Shown piece after piece: positions 55,519 to 64,000 of a DNA stretch of 64,000 bases. The stretch is taken from positions 1 to 64,000 of the forward strand of contig NZ_JAGYHF010000001.1 in assembly GCF_018336155.1 (NCBI RefSeq). The letters are read 5' to 3'. The translations under genes were made by a program, and so were the position numbers. The DNA is from Pseudomonas rustica (lineage in GTDB: Bacteria > Pseudomonadota > Gammaproteobacteria > Pseudomonadales > Pseudomonadaceae). Numbering within the stretch: the first letter of the stretch is position 1; each line of letters opens with the position of its first letter. The notes under the pieces are model-generated. The model did no database searches. It was given only the letters and a program-made list of their open reading frames with translations, and was not told where the DNA came from.

Positions 55519-57135
55519 ATGCCGCAGATCCAGTCCCAACTCGATCCGCACAGCGAGGCCTTTGCCCGCAACCGTGCGGCGATGCTCGTGGCCATCGAGC
55601 AAGTGCAGCAACTCGAACAAAACCTGCTGAATAAAGCCGCCGAAGCCAAAGCCAAATTCGACAAGCGCGGACAGTTACTGCCGCGCGAACGCCTGAATCT
55701 GTTGCTCGATCCCGGCGCGCCGTTTCTCGAACTGGCCAGTCTCGCCGGCTACAAGTTGCATGACGACAAGGACGGCAGCTCGGCCGGTGGCGGACTGATC
55801 GCCGGCATCGGTTACGTTTGTGGCATCCGCGCAATGGTGGTCGCCAACAATAGTGCGATCAAGGGCGGCACGATCTCACCGAGCGGTTTGAAAAAATCCC
55901 TGCGCCTGCAACAGATCGCTCAGGAAAACAAACTGCCGGTGATTACCCTCGCCGAAAGCGGCGGCGCCAACCTCAATTACGCGGCGGATATTTTTGTCGA
56001 AGGCGCGCGCAGTTTTGCCAACCAGGCGCGGATGTCGGCGATGGGTTTGCCGCAGATCACCGTGGTGCACGGCTCAGCGACGGCGGGCGGCGCTTATCAG
56101 CCGGGACTGTCGGATTACGTGGTGGTGGTGCGCGGCAAGGCCAAGCTGTTTTTGGCCGGCCCGCCCTTGCTCAAAGCGGCCACGGGGGAAGTCGCCACCG
56201 ATGAAGAACTCGGCGGCGCCGAGATGCACGCGCAGGTCGCCGGCACGGCTGAATACCTGGCGGAAAACGATGCCGACGGCGTGCGTCAGGTGCGTGAAAT
56301 TCTGCGAATGCTGCCGTGGAATGAACAACTGCCATGGCTGCCGGAACCGCAATACAAAGAACCGCTCTACCCGATCGAGGAACTGCTGGGGTTGATTCCC
56401 GACGATCCGAAAAAACCTTACGACGTGCGCGAAATCATCGCGCGCATCGCCGACGAATCCTGCTTTCTCGAATTCAAGGGTGAGTTCGATCAGCAGACCC
56501 TTTGCGGGCAATTGAAGATTCAGGGTCGCGCCTGCGGTTTCATCGGCAACAACGGTCCGATCACGCCGAACGGTGCGAGCAAAGCGGCGCAGTTCATTCA
56601 GCTGTGCGATCAGAGCCAGACGCCGTTGCTGTTTTTCCACAACACCACCGGTTTCATGGTCGGCACCGAATCGGAACAGCAAGGCGTGATCAAACACGGC
56701 TCGAAACTGATTCAAGCGGTGGCCAACGCGCGGGTGCCTAAACTGACCATCGTCGTCGGCGGCTCCTACGGTGCCGGGAACTATGCGATGTGCGGACGCG
56801 GTCTCGATCCGCGCTTTATCTTTGCCTGGCCGAACAGCCGCACCGCTGTAATGGGCGGCGCGCAGGCCGGTAAAGTTCTGCGCATCGTTACCGAAGCCAA
56901 ACAGCTCAAGGACGGTTTGACGCCGGATCCGAAAATGCTCGACATGCTCGAACAGGTCACCGCGCAGAAACTCGACAGCCAGTCCACCGCGCTCTACGGC
57001 AGCGCCAACCTGTGGGACGACGGGCTGATCGATCCACGCGACACGCGCACGCTGCTCGGCTATTTGCTCGACATCTGCCACGAAGCCGACATTCGCACGT
57101 TGCAACCCAACAGCTTCGGCGTCAGCCGGTTCTGA
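55519..57135 (+). CDS. atuC: geranyl-CoA carboxylase beta subunit
   Basis: A 538-residue carboxyltransferase. The N-half has RLNLLLDPGAPFLEL and GGTISPSGLKKSLRLQQIA, then AESGGANLNYAADIF and VHGSATAGGAYQPGLSDYVV. The C-half has FFHNTTGFMVGTESEQQG and VVGGSYGAGNYAMCGRGLDP. Together with the biotin subunit AtuF it carboxylates cis-geranyl-CoA. The close relative LiuB (methylcrotonyl-CoA carboxylase) is excluded by the atu context. AAGGAG precedes the start. Confidence 0.92.
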   Translation: MPQIQSQLDPHSEAFARNRAAMLVAIEQVQQLEQNLLNKAAEAKAKFDKRGQLLPRERLNLLLDPGAPFLELASLAGYKLHDDKDGSSAGGGLIAGIGYVCGIRAMVVANNSAIKGGTISPSGLKKSLRLQQIAQENKLPVITLAESGGANLNYAADIFVEGARSFANQARMSAMGLPQITVVHGSATAGGAYQPGLSDYVVVVRGKAKLFLAGPPLLKAATGEVATDEELGGAEMHAQVAGTAEYLAENDADGVRQVREILRMLPWNEQLPWLPEPQYKEPLYPIEELLGLIPDDPKKPYDVREIIARIADESCFLEFKGEFDQQTLCGQLKIQGRACGFIGNNGPITPNGASKAAQFIQLCDQSQTPLLFFHNTTGFMVGTESEQQGVIKHGSKLIQAVANARVPKLTIVVGGSYGAGNYAMCGRGLDPRFIFAWPNSRTAVMGGAQAGKVLRIVTEAKQLKDGLTPDPKMLDMLEQVTAQKLDSQSTALYGSANLWDDGLIDPRDTRTLLGYLLDICHEADIRTLQPNSFGVSRF

Positions 57136-57166
57136 CCGCCACGGATCTTACGGAGAACAATAAAAA

Positions 57167-58324
57167 ATGATCTTCACCCCGGAACACGAAGCCCTGCGCC
57201 GTACCGTCCGCCAGTTCGTCGAGCACGAGATCAATCCGCACGTCGATGAATGGGAAAAGGCCGGGCGCTTTCCCATCCACGAGATTTTCCGCAAGGCCGG
57301 CGACCTCGGTTTGCTCGGTATTTCCAAACCGGAAAAATTCGGCGGCATGGGTCTCGATTACAGCTATTCGATTGTCGCTGCTGAAGAGTTCGGCACCATT
57401 CATTGCGGCGGCATTCCGATGTCGATCGGCGTGCAGACCGACATGTGTACGCCCGCCCTCGCCCGTTTCGGTTCCGATGAATTGCGCGAAGAGTTCCTGC
57501 GTCCGGCAATCACCGGCGAGCAGGTTGGCTGCATCGGCGTTTCCGAGGTCGGCGCTGGCTCCGACGTTGCCGGGCTGAAAACCACCGCGCGCAAGGACGG
57601 CGACGACTACGTGATCAACGGCAGCAAGATGTGGATCACCAACTCGCCGAGTGCTGATTTCATCTGTTTGCTGGCGAACACTTCCGACGATAAACCGCAC
57701 ATCAACAAGTCGCTGATCATGGTGCCGATGACCACGCCGGGCATCAGCCTCAGTTCGCACCTCGACAAGCTCGGCATGCGCAGCTCGGAAACTGCGCAGG
57801 TGTTTTTCGACGATGTGCGCGTGCCGCAGCGCAATCGCATCGGCCACGAAGGCGCCGGGTTCATGATGCAGATGCTGCAGTTTCAGGAAGAACGCCTGTT
57901 CGGCGCGGCGAACATGATCAAGGGCCTTGAGTACTGCGTCGACAGCACCATCGAGTACTGCAAGGAGCGCAAAACTTTCGGCAATGCGCTGATCGACAAC
58001 CAGGTGATCCACTTCCGTCTCGCCGAACTGCAAACCGAAATCGAATGCCTGCGCGCGCTGGTCTATCAGGCCACCGAGCAGTACGTGAAAGGCCAGGACG
58101 TCACGCGCCTGGCGTCGATGGCCAAGCTTAAGGCCGGGCGTCTGGGCCGCGAAGTCAGTGACAGCTGCCTGCAATATTGGGGCGGCATGGGTTTCATGTG
58201 GGACAACCCGGTGGCCCGCGCCTATCGCGATGTGCGGCTGGTGTCGATTGGCGGCGGCGCCGACGAAATCATGCTGGGGATCATCTGCAAACTGATGGGC
58301 ATCCTGCCGGGGAAAAAGAAATGA
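57167..58324 (+). CDS. atuD: citronellyl-CoA dehydrogenase
   Basis: A 385-residue acyl-CoA dehydrogenase. Typical blocks are GCIGVSEVGAGSDVAGLKTTA near residue 125, YVINGSKMWITNSPSADFI, ERKTFGNALIDNQVIHFRLAE and LQYWGGMGFMWDNPVARAYRD. It oxidises citronellyl-CoA to cis-geranyl-CoA, the carboxylase substrate. It ends by overlapping atuE (ATGA), so the two are translationally coupled. Confidence 0.91.
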   Translation: MIFTPEHEALRRTVRQFVEHEINPHVDEWEKAGRFPIHEIFRKAGDLGLLGISKPEKFGGMGLDYSYSIVAAEEFGTIHCGGIPMSIGVQTDMCTPALARFGSDELREEFLRPAITGEQVGCIGVSEVGAGSDVAGLKTTARKDGDDYVINGSKMWITNSPSADFICLLANTSDDKPHINKSLIMVPMTTPGISLSSHLDKLGMRSSETAQVFFDDVRVPQRNRIGHEGAGFMMQMLQFQEERLFGAANMIKGLEYCVDSTIEYCKERKTFGNALIDNQVIHFRLAELQTEIECLRALVYQATEQYVKGQDVTRLASMAKLKAGRLGREVSDSCLQYWGGMGFMWDNPVARAYRDVRLVSIGGGADEIMLGIICKLMGILPGKKK

Positions 58325-59118
58325 GCAGCTTGCCGGAATGCCAGACGCTGTTGCTGGAACTGCATGGCGGCGTGCTGCACATCACCCTCAATCGCCCGGA
58401 CAGCCGCAATGCGATGAGCCTGCAAATGGTCAGCGAATTGCGCGCGGTGCTGGCGTCGGTACGCGATGACCGCAGTGTTCGCGCTCTGGTGCTCAGCGGC
58501 GCCGGCGGGCATTTCTGTGCCGGGGGCGATATCAAGGACATGGCCAGTGCCCGTGCTCAGGGTGCGGATGCCTACCGAGATTTGAATCGTGCGTTCGGGG
58601 CTTTGCTGGAAGAAGCGCAGCACGCGCCGCAAGTGCTGATCACGGTGCTGCAAGGCGCAGTGCTCGGCGGCGGTTTTGGGCTGGCGTGTGTCAGCGACAT
58701 TGCGATTGCTGATCATCAGGCGCAATTCGGTTTGCCGGAAACCAGCCTCGGCTTGCTGCCGGCGCAGATCGCGCCGTTTGTGGTGCAGCGCTTTGGCCTG
58801 ACCGAGGCGCGGCGACTGGCGCTGACCGCCGCACGTTTTGACGGGCATCAGGCACGCCGTTTGGGGCTGGTGCATTTTGTCGAGCAGGATGCGCAGGCGC
58901 TGGCTGAGCGTCTGGATGAGGTGCTGCAACACGTGCTGTGTTGTGCGCCGGAGGCGAATGCCGTGACCAAGAAATTGTTGTTGGCGAGTGCCGGGCAGCC
59001 ATCGGCTGAGTTGCTTGATGAAGCGGCGCAGTGGTTTAGCGAAGCGGTGACGGGAGAAGAAGGGATCGAGGGCACCATGGCTTTTGTGCAGAAGCGTAAA
59101 CCACGGTGGGCTACCTAA
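58321..59118 (+). CDS. atuE: isohexenylglutaconyl-CoA hydratase
   Basis: A 265-residue crotonase. LNRPDSRNAMSLQMVSELRA and LSGAGGHFCAGGDIKDMA form the oxyanion-hole region, and LQGAVLGGGFGLACVSDIAI with FGLPETSLGLLPAQIAPFVV the catalytic region. It hydrates isohexenylglutaconyl-CoA after carboxylation. Start ATG 58321 overlaps the atuD stop. A REP pair separates it from atuF. Confidence 0.9.
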   Translation: MSSLPECQTLLLELHGGVLHITLNRPDSRNAMSLQMVSELRAVLASVRDDRSVRALVLSGAGGHFCAGGDIKDMASARAQGADAYRDLNRAFGALLEEAQHAPQVLITVLQGAVLGGGFGLACVSDIAIADHQAQFGLPETSLGLLPAQIAPFVVQRFGLTEARRLALTAARFDGHQARRLGLVHFVEQDAQALAERLDEVLQHVLCCAPEANAVTKKLLLASAGQPSAELLDEAAQWFSEAVTGEEGIEGTMAFVQKRKPRWAT

Positions 59119-59120
59119 AG

Positions 59121-59187
59121 CATCGCGAGCAGGCTCACTCCTACAGTTGGAATGCGTTCCCCTGTAGGAGTGAGCCTGCTCGCGATG
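59121..59187. repeat. REP pair between atuE and atuF
   Basis: CATCGCGAGCAGGCTCACTC and an inverted copy flank a short centre, in the 109-bp gap between atuE and atuF. It could lower atuF expression relative to the upstream genes. Confidence 0.88.
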
Positions 59188-59227
59188 AGGCCTCCACATC
59201 CACCGCCAAAACCTCAGGAAACCCACC

Positions 59228-61183
59228 ATGCCCGCCATCCAAAAAATCCTGATCGCCAACCGCGGTGAAATCGCCTGCCGCATCCAGCGCACCGCCCAAG
59301 CCCTTGGCTACCGAACCGTCGCCGTCTACAGCGACGCCGACGCCCTACACGTGCAAATCGCCGATCAAGCCGTGCACATCGGTCCCGCCGCCGTGCAGCA
59401 GTCCTACCTGAACATCCCGGCGATCATCGACGCCGCCCGCCGCAGCGGCGCCGATGCCATTCATCCCGGTTACGGCTTTCTCTCGGAAAACGCCGAGTTC
59501 GCCCGCGCCTGCGAACAGGCCGGCCTGACGTTCATCGGCCCGAGCGTCGCAGCCATCGAATTGATGGGCAGCAAACGTCGCTCGAAAATCGCCATGCTCG
59601 ACGCCGGTGTACCGTGCATCGCCGGTTACCAGGGCGCCGAGCAGGACGACGTGACCCTGCTGCGCGAAGCCGAGCGCATCGGCTATCCATTGATGATCAA
59701 GGCCAGCGCCGGTGGCGGCGGTCGCGGCATGCGTCTGCTGCACGATGGCTCTGATTTACCGGCGCAACTGCGTACCGCGCGTTCGGAAGCGTTGAACGGT
59801 TTTGGCAGCGACGAATTGATTCTTGAACAGGCGCTGATCGAGCCGCGCCATGTCGAAGTGCAGCTGTTCGGCGATCATCACGGCAACCTGATCTACCTCG
59901 GCGAGCGCGATTGCTCGGTGCAGCGCCGCCATCAGAAAGTCATCGAAGAAGCGCCCTGCCCGGTGATGACCGCCGAGTTGCGTCAGGCCATGGGTGAAGC
60001 GGCTCTCAAGGCTGGGCGCGCGGTGAATTATGTCGGCGCTGGCACCGTGGAATTCTTGCTTGATGCACGTGGGCAGTTCTATTTTCTGGAGATGAACACT
60101 CGCTTGCAAGTCGAGCATCCGGTGACAGAGCTGATCACCGGGCTGGATCTGGTCGCCTGGCAATTATGGGTCGCCGAAGGTCAGCCGTTACCGCTGACTC
60201 AGGATCAGGTGCAACTCCATGGTCATGCGATGGAAGTGCGCCTCTACGCCGAAGACCCTGCGCAGGATTTCTTGCCGCAAACCGGTTGTGTAGAGGCGTG
60301 GGAGCCCGCGCTGCAACACGGCGCGCGCATCGATCATGGTCTGCGCGAAGGGCAATCGGTCAGCCCGTTCTACGACCCGATGCTCGGCAAACTGATCGCC
60401 CACGGCGCTACTCGCGAGGAGGCTCGACGCAAACTCCTGCGCGCGGTGCAGGACACAGTGTTGCTGGGTGTGCAAAGCAATCAGCGGTTGCTGGTCAGCC
60501 TGCTGCAACATCCGCAGTTCATCAGCGGTGAGTTCAGCACAGCATTTATCGCGCAGCATTTCAGCGATCACGCGTGCCTGAACAGCTACGCGCCGAGTGC
60601 CGAAGACCTGGCCATCGCGGCAGTGTTGTTCTATCAAAGCAGCGCCCTCAGTCACCGCGCGCCGCTGTCCGGTTGGCGTAATAACGCCAGTGTGCCGCTG
60701 CATTTTCGCCTCGGTCTTGATGAGCAAAACTGGACGCTGCAACTGCTCGCTGAGCCGCAAGGTGCGTTCAAAGTGCAAGTCGCCGAACGCACACTGGCAT
60801 TGAAACTCATCGATCAAGACGCCCACTCGATAACGCTGGAAGTCGACGGCTTGCGCCAACGCCACGCCTGTCGTGTCGATGGCGAACAACTCTGGCTGTT
60901 CACTCACCCCGGCAGCCTGCGCCTGGAGGATCGAACTCACGCGGTGATCGGCAGTCAGACCAGCGTCAGTTCCGGCACCTTGAAAGCGCCCATGGACGGC
61001 GCCATCGTCGACGTGTTGGTCAGCGAAGGCAGCCCGGTCAGCAAAGGTCAGCTGCTGGTGGTACTGGAGGCAATGAAAATGGAGCACCCGCTCAAGGCCG
61101 GCATCGACGGCGTGCTGAAGCGGGTGCAGGTCAAAGTCGGCGATCAGGTAAAAAATCGTCAGGTTCTGTTGCAGGTGGAGTAG
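59228..61183 (+). CDS. atuF: geranyl-CoA carboxylase alpha (biotin) subunit
   Basis: A 651-residue biotin-dependent subunit. Biotin carboxylase (1-445) shows ILIANRGEIACRIQRTAQAL, the ATP loop KASAGGGGRGMR and EMNTRLQVEHPVTE. A central linker of about 120 residues is followed by the C-terminal biotinyl domain with VVLEAMKMEHPLKAG, Lys about 618 being the biotin site. It works with AtuC. Start follows AGGAAA. Confidence 0.92.
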   Translation: MPAIQKILIANRGEIACRIQRTAQALGYRTVAVYSDADALHVQIADQAVHIGPAAVQQSYLNIPAIIDAARRSGADAIHPGYGFLSENAEFARACEQAGLTFIGPSVAAIELMGSKRRSKIAMLDAGVPCIAGYQGAEQDDVTLLREAERIGYPLMIKASAGGGGRGMRLLHDGSDLPAQLRTARSEALNGFGSDELILEQALIEPRHVEVQLFGDHHGNLIYLGERDCSVQRRHQKVIEEAPCPVMTAELRQAMGEAALKAGRAVNYVGAGTVEFLLDARGQFYFLEMNTRLQVEHPVTELITGLDLVAWQLWVAEGQPLPLTQDQVQLHGHAMEVRLYAEDPAQDFLPQTGCVEAWEPALQHGARIDHGLREGQSVSPFYDPMLGKLIAHGATREEARRKLLRAVQDTVLLGVQSNQRLLVSLLQHPQFISGEFSTAFIAQHFSDHACLNSYAPSAEDLAIAAVLFYQSSALSHRAPLSGWRNNASVPLHFRLGLDEQNWTLQLLAEPQGAFKVQVAERTLALKLIDQDAHSITLEVDGLRQRHACRVDGEQLWLFTHPGSLRLEDRTHAVIGSQTSVSSGTLKAPMDGAIVDVLVSEGSPVSKGQLLVVLEAMKMEHPLKAGIDGVLKRVQVKVGDQVKNRQVLLQVE

Positions 61184-61253
61184 TCAGCCGAGCGCAAACG
61201 CAGGGTTTGGCTACGCTCTGAATAATCAGAACGTACAAATCAGGAACCCTGCG

Positions 61254-61796
61254 ATGCCCCACTGGCTGGTCATAGATCTGGAAGCCACCACCGATGAGGG
61301 TGGCTGGCCGGTCACCGAGATGGAAATTATCGAGATCGGCGCGACGCTGGTCGATCGTGCCGGGCGCGAACAGGATCACTTCCAGCGCTTCGTCAAACCG
61401 ACTCGACGGCCATTGCTGACGCCGTTCTGCCGCGAGCTGACGCACATCACCCAGGCCAATATCGATACGGCGCAACCGCTGACTGAGGTCTGGCCGGCGT
61501 TCGAACGCTGGCTCGCGCAGCATCAATCACGTCTTGAAGGCTGGGCCAGTTGGGGCGATTACGACCGCAAGCAACTGCTCCAGGAATGGCAGCGCCTGCA
61601 GATCGACAGCGGCCTGAGTCGAGTGCCGCACATGAACCTCAAGCAACGCTTCGCCAAGGCCCGACGCCTGGAGCGGCCGCTGGGGCTCAACGGCGCGCTG
61701 CAACTGGCCGGCATGCAGTTCAGCGGTCAGCAACACCGGGCGCTTGAAGATGCGCGCAACACCGCACGATTGTTGCCGCTGGTTTTGCCACTCTAG
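61254..61796 (+). CDS. DnaQ-like 3'-5' exonuclease
   Basis: A 180-residue DEDD-family exonuclease. Exo I is WLVIDLEATTDEGGW with DxE, Exo II is in GWASWGDYDRKQL, and Exo III is QQHRALEDARNTARL (HxAxxDA form), so it is the DEDDh type. It resembles the KapD/Eri-1-like group acting on RNA or short DNA. It follows atuF after 70 bp on the same strand but has no metabolic link to it. AGGAA precedes the start. Confidence 0.85.
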   Translation: MPHWLVIDLEATTDEGGWPVTEMEIIEIGATLVDRAGREQDHFQRFVKPTRRPLLTPFCRELTHITQANIDTAQPLTEVWPAFERWLAQHQSRLEGWASWGDYDRKQLLQEWQRLQIDSGLSRVPHMNLKQRFAKARRLERPLGLNGALQLAGMQFSGQQHRALEDARNTARLLPLVLPL

Positions 61797-61901
61797 GGTC
61801 AATTCGAGAACTGGCTGGGCAGGCGCCGGGCAGGTGACGGCGCCCAAAGCCTTGTGCATACTGGCCGCCTCCATTTTTTAGCCCTTTTCGAGGAATCGCC
61901 C

Positions 61902-62186
61902 ATGTTTAAAGTCAACGAGTACTTCGACGGCACCGTCAAGTCGATCGCCTTTGGCACCGCTGAAGGTCCGGCGACCATCGGCGTCATGGCCCCGGGCGAA
62001 TACGAATTCGGCACCAGCCAGCGTGAAATCATGCACGTGGTCTCCGGCGCACTGACCGTCAAACTGCCCGACAGCAGCGACTGGGAAACCTTCGCCGCCG
62101 GCAGCCAGTTCAACGTTCCGGCGAACAGCAAATTCCAGCTGAAAGTCGCGGTTGATACCGCTTACCTGTGCGAGTACCGCGGCTAA
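61902..62186 (+). CDS. ppnP: pyrimidine/purine nucleoside phosphorylase PpnP
   Basis: A 94-residue single-cupin protein of the YaiE/DUF1255 family: [19 protein letters not shown], then [20 protein letters not shown] and the C-terminal [17 protein letters not shown]. PpnP phosphorolyses a broad range of nucleosides. The start is ATG 61902 after GAGGAA. A strong bidirectional terminator lies 25 bp downstream. Confidence 0.92.
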   Translation: MFKVNEYFDGTVKSIAFGTAEGPATIGVMAPGEYEFGTSQREIMHVVSGALTVKLPDSSDWETFAAGSQFNVPANSKFQLKVAVDTAYLCEYRG

Positions 62187-62210
62187 GTCGTCGGTTTTCA
62201 CAGCACCAAT

Positions 62211-62243
62211 AAAATGCCCGGGTCCAAGGACTCGGGCATTTTT
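62211..62243. terminator. bidirectional Rho-independent terminator
   Basis: AAAATGCCCG and CGGGCATTTT arms with a 12-nt loop, followed by TTT on the plus strand and an A/T run on the other side. It separates the convergent ppnP and MOSC genes. Confidence 0.9.
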
Positions 62244-62258
62244 CGTTTCAGGGGCGGC

Positions 62259-63065
62259 TTATTCGAGGATTTCCACCGGCATTCCGACCTCGAGTCGACC
62301 GTTGCTGTCATTCACCAGGTTCTGACCGAACATCGCGCCATCGGCTTCGGCGCGGTATTTCTGCAAGGTCGCCAGCGGTTCACGATCGGCACTGCGCTCG
62401 CCAGTCTGCGGGTCGATGGTGGTAAGGATGCAGCGCGCGCACGGCTTGACCACGCGGAACTCGACGTCGCCGATACGGATGCGTTTCCAGCCATCCTCGG
62501 CGTACGCTTCGCTGCCTTCGATCACCAGATTCGGGCGAAAACGCAGCATCTCCAGCGGCCGCCCGACCCGTTGCGACAGATCTTGCAGCGACGCCTCGCC
62601 AATCAGCAGCAGCGGAAAACCGTCGGCGAACGCGACCTGATCATCATCCTTGCCGACACCTGACGGCGTGGTGCGCGCACGATCCAGCGGCACTTGCACC
62701 AGACGTGTCGGTTTGCCGATGAACTCGCTGACCCAACGCGCCGCCTCATCACCGGCATCCGGCACGCGCAGGGTGTCACGCCAGATAGTCACGCCGCGCA
62801 GTTCGGCGTCGCTGCCCGGCAAAGCGATTTCGATGGAAGACTGTTGCGGCGCGCTCAGGGTCAGACCGCCCCGGGCATTCCACAGCGCCGACAACTGACT
62901 CATTTTTGCTTCAGCACGCTGGGTCAGGAAGCGGCCGCTGGCTTCGTCCACGAGCATCCAGCGTCGGTCGCCATCGAGCCCCAGCTTGTCGAGGTCGACG
63001 CTTTGCAGCACATCGACTTTGCCGGATTTCAACGGGTAACGATAAAGCGCGCTCAGACGCAGCAT
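62259..63065 (-). CDS. MOSC-domain molybdenum-cofactor-binding protein
   Basis: A 268-residue protein with an N-terminal MOSC beta-barrel (LSALYRYPLKSGKVDVLQSV, GLDGDRRWMLVDEASGRFLT) and a C-terminal MOSC domain (about 110-260) carrying the conserved cysteine in VVKPCARCILTTIDPQTGE. It belongs to the YcbX/mARC-type group, which reduces N-hydroxylated bases and related compounds with an electron-transfer partner. Unlike E. coli YcbX no C-terminal 2Fe-2S domain is present. The start is ATG 63065. Confidence 0.87.
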   Translation of the reverse strand: MLRLSALYRYPLKSGKVDVLQSVDLDKLGLDGDRRWMLVDEASGRFLTQRAEAKMSQLSALWNARGGLTLSAPQQSSIEIALPGSDAELRGVTIWRDTLRVPDAGDEAARWVSEFIGKPTRLVQVPLDRARTTPSGVGKDDDQVAFADGFPLLLIGEASLQDLSQRVGRPLEMLRFRPNLVIEGSEAYAEDGWKRIRIGDVEFRVVKPCARCILTTIDPQTGERSADREPLATLQKYRAEADGAMFGQNLVNDSNGRLEVGMPVEILE

Positions 63066-63161
63066 GGCCAGCTCCCTGGAGGATAAAAACGCCACCCTAT
63101 ACGAGCTTCATGCACGAATCAAAACATGAATTCGCACACTGGATTCCAGCTGCAACTCAAC

Positions 63162-63272
63162 CTTGTGGCGAGGGGATTTATCCCCGATGGGGCGCGAAGC
63201 GGCCCCCCTCGATTTCCCTGAAAAACCGGGGCTGCTGCGCAGCCCATCGGGGATAAATCCCCTCACCACAGG
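63162..63272. repeat. REP pair, GTGGCGAGGGGATTTATCCCC type
   Basis: TTGTGGCGAGGGGATTTATC and an inverted copy (GGGGATAAATCCCCTCACCA) enclose about 60 bp. It lies between the cheV stop and the MOSC start, both on the minus strand. Confidence 0.87.
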
Positions 63273-63297
63273 GCTCACTCCCACAAAGGGTGTGTGA

Positions 63298-64000
63298 TCA
63301 GGCAGGGACTTCGTCGAGCATCAGGCGCTGGCGCACTACATCAACCAGTTTGTCCGGCTGGAATTTCGAGAGGAAGTTGTCGCAGCCAACCTTCTTCACC
63401 ATCGAATCGTTGAAGCTGCCCGACAGCGACGTGTGCAGCACCACGTACAGCCCACGCAAACGCGGGTCGTTTCGGATTTCGGTGGTCAGACGGTAACCGT
63501 CCATTTCCGGCATTTCCGCGTCGGTGAAGATCATCAGCAACTTGTCAGTCATGTTCACGCCGGTGTCAGCCCAGGCCTTGAGCATGTTCAGCGCCTTCAA
63601 ACCGTCGCTGGCGATGTGCATCTTCACGCCCAATTGGCCAAGGGTGTCACGCAGTTGCGATAGCGCCACGTTGGAATCGTCGACCAGCAGCACTTCGCGA
63701 CCACGGGCACGTTCGAGCACCGGGTCTTCGAGCTTTTCCCGCGAGACCTTGGCGTTGTACGGGACGATTTCGGCGAGGACTTTTTCGACGTCGATGATTT
63801 CCACCAACTGATCATCGACCTTGCTGATCGCCGTCAGGTAATGCTGACGGCCAGCGCTGGTCGGCGGCGGCAGAATGGCTTCCCAGTTCATGTTGACGAT
63901 GCGATCCACACCGCCCACAAGGAATGCCTGCACCGAGCGGTTGTATTCAGTGACGATGATGGTGCTGTTCGGGCCCGGCACCAACGGCCGCATGCCGATC
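63298..64000 (-). CDS. cheV: chemotaxis protein CheV (5' end outside the window)
   Basis: The last ~234 residues of a CheW-receiver fusion. The visible part starts within the CheW-like domain (VPGPNSTIIVTEYNRSVQAF) and continues to the receiver domain (about the final 130 residues) with LLVDDSNVALSQLRDTLG and phospho-Asp in MIFTDAEMPEMDGYRL. CheV couples chemoreceptors to CheA and adapts them by phosphorylation. The reading frame is open to the window edge, so the first ~75 residues are missing; this is a window cut, not a truncation. Confidence 0.9.
   Translation of the reverse strand, partial: IGMRPLVPGPNSTIIVTEYNRSVQAFLVGGVDRIVNMNWEAILPPPTSAGRQHYLTAISKVDDQLVEIIDVEKVLAEIVPYNAKVSREKLEDPVLERARGREVLLVDDSNVALSQLRDTLGQLGVKMHIASDGLKALNMLKAWADTGVNMTDKLLMIFTDAEMPEMDGYRLTTEIRNDPRLRGLYVVLHTSLSGSFNDSMVKKVGCDNFLSKFQPDKLVDVVRQRLMLDEVPA

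Noticed and set aside
63298..63993. CheV start at the internal Met (63993)
   Set aside because: The frame continues to the window edge and the CheW domain is incomplete there, so the true start is outside.

Overview
The window is chromosomal DNA of a fluorescent pseudomonad, most likely the Pseudomonas fluorescens group. The evidence is the pyoverdine genes (pvdH, pvdL, pvdS, pvdY-type acetylase, fpvG-K/fpvCDEF), the msuEDC-sfnR sulfonate locus, the atu terpene locus, the high G+C and at least thirteen Pseudomonas-type REP palindromes. There are no rRNA or tRNA genes, CRISPR arrays, insertion sequences or prophage genes. A strong minus-strand promoter at the left edge drives something outside the window, and the right edge cuts a cheV gene.

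Layout. 0.2-7.9 kb: rhtA-type exporter, two small lipoproteins, a TetR/SDR/DsbA-like cassette, Xaa-Pro aminopeptidase, a cysteine desulfurase-like enzyme and a LysE exporter. 8.0-12.4 kb: organosulfur scavenging operon msuE-msuD-msuC-sfnR behind a sigma-54 promoter with upstream inverted repeats. 12.4-16.1 kb: soxR with its divergent monooxygenase target, a VOC protein, a haloacetate dehalogenase-like hydrolase and a LysR regulator. 16.2-18.3 kb: a leuCD pair without leuB.

18.7-24.9 kb: an eight-gene, tightly coupled operon matching fpvGHJK-fpvCDEF (periplasmic reduction of ferri-pyoverdine and import of the released iron). 25.1-26.8 kb: pvdH and its MbtH partner. 27-35 kb: GNAT protein, two-component system, two tandem hemopexin-repeat genes, then dsbD, a TlpA-like thioredoxin and dsbG. 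35-51.1 kb: alpha/beta hydrolase, the 13-kb NRPS gene pvdL, the iron-starvation sigma factor pvdS and a hydroxyornithine acetylase-like gene. 51.1-61.2 kb: a solute-binding protein, then atuR and atuABCDEF for acyclic terpene (citronellol/geraniol) breakdown. 61.2-64 kb: exonuclease, ppnP, MOSC protein, partial cheV.

How it fits together. Iron starvation relieves Fur at the pvdS promoter. PvdS then reads IS boxes (TAAAT-N16-CGT) found in front of pvdH-mbtH and the acetylase, with a one-mismatch copy in front of pvdL. PvdH makes diaminobutyrate, MbtH assists the NRPS, and PvdL builds the acylated Glu-D-Tyr-Dab chromophore precursor. The fpv operon recovers iron from the returning ferri-pyoverdine. 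The least explained part is the hemopexin pair, which sits between a two-component system and the dsb genes it may control.
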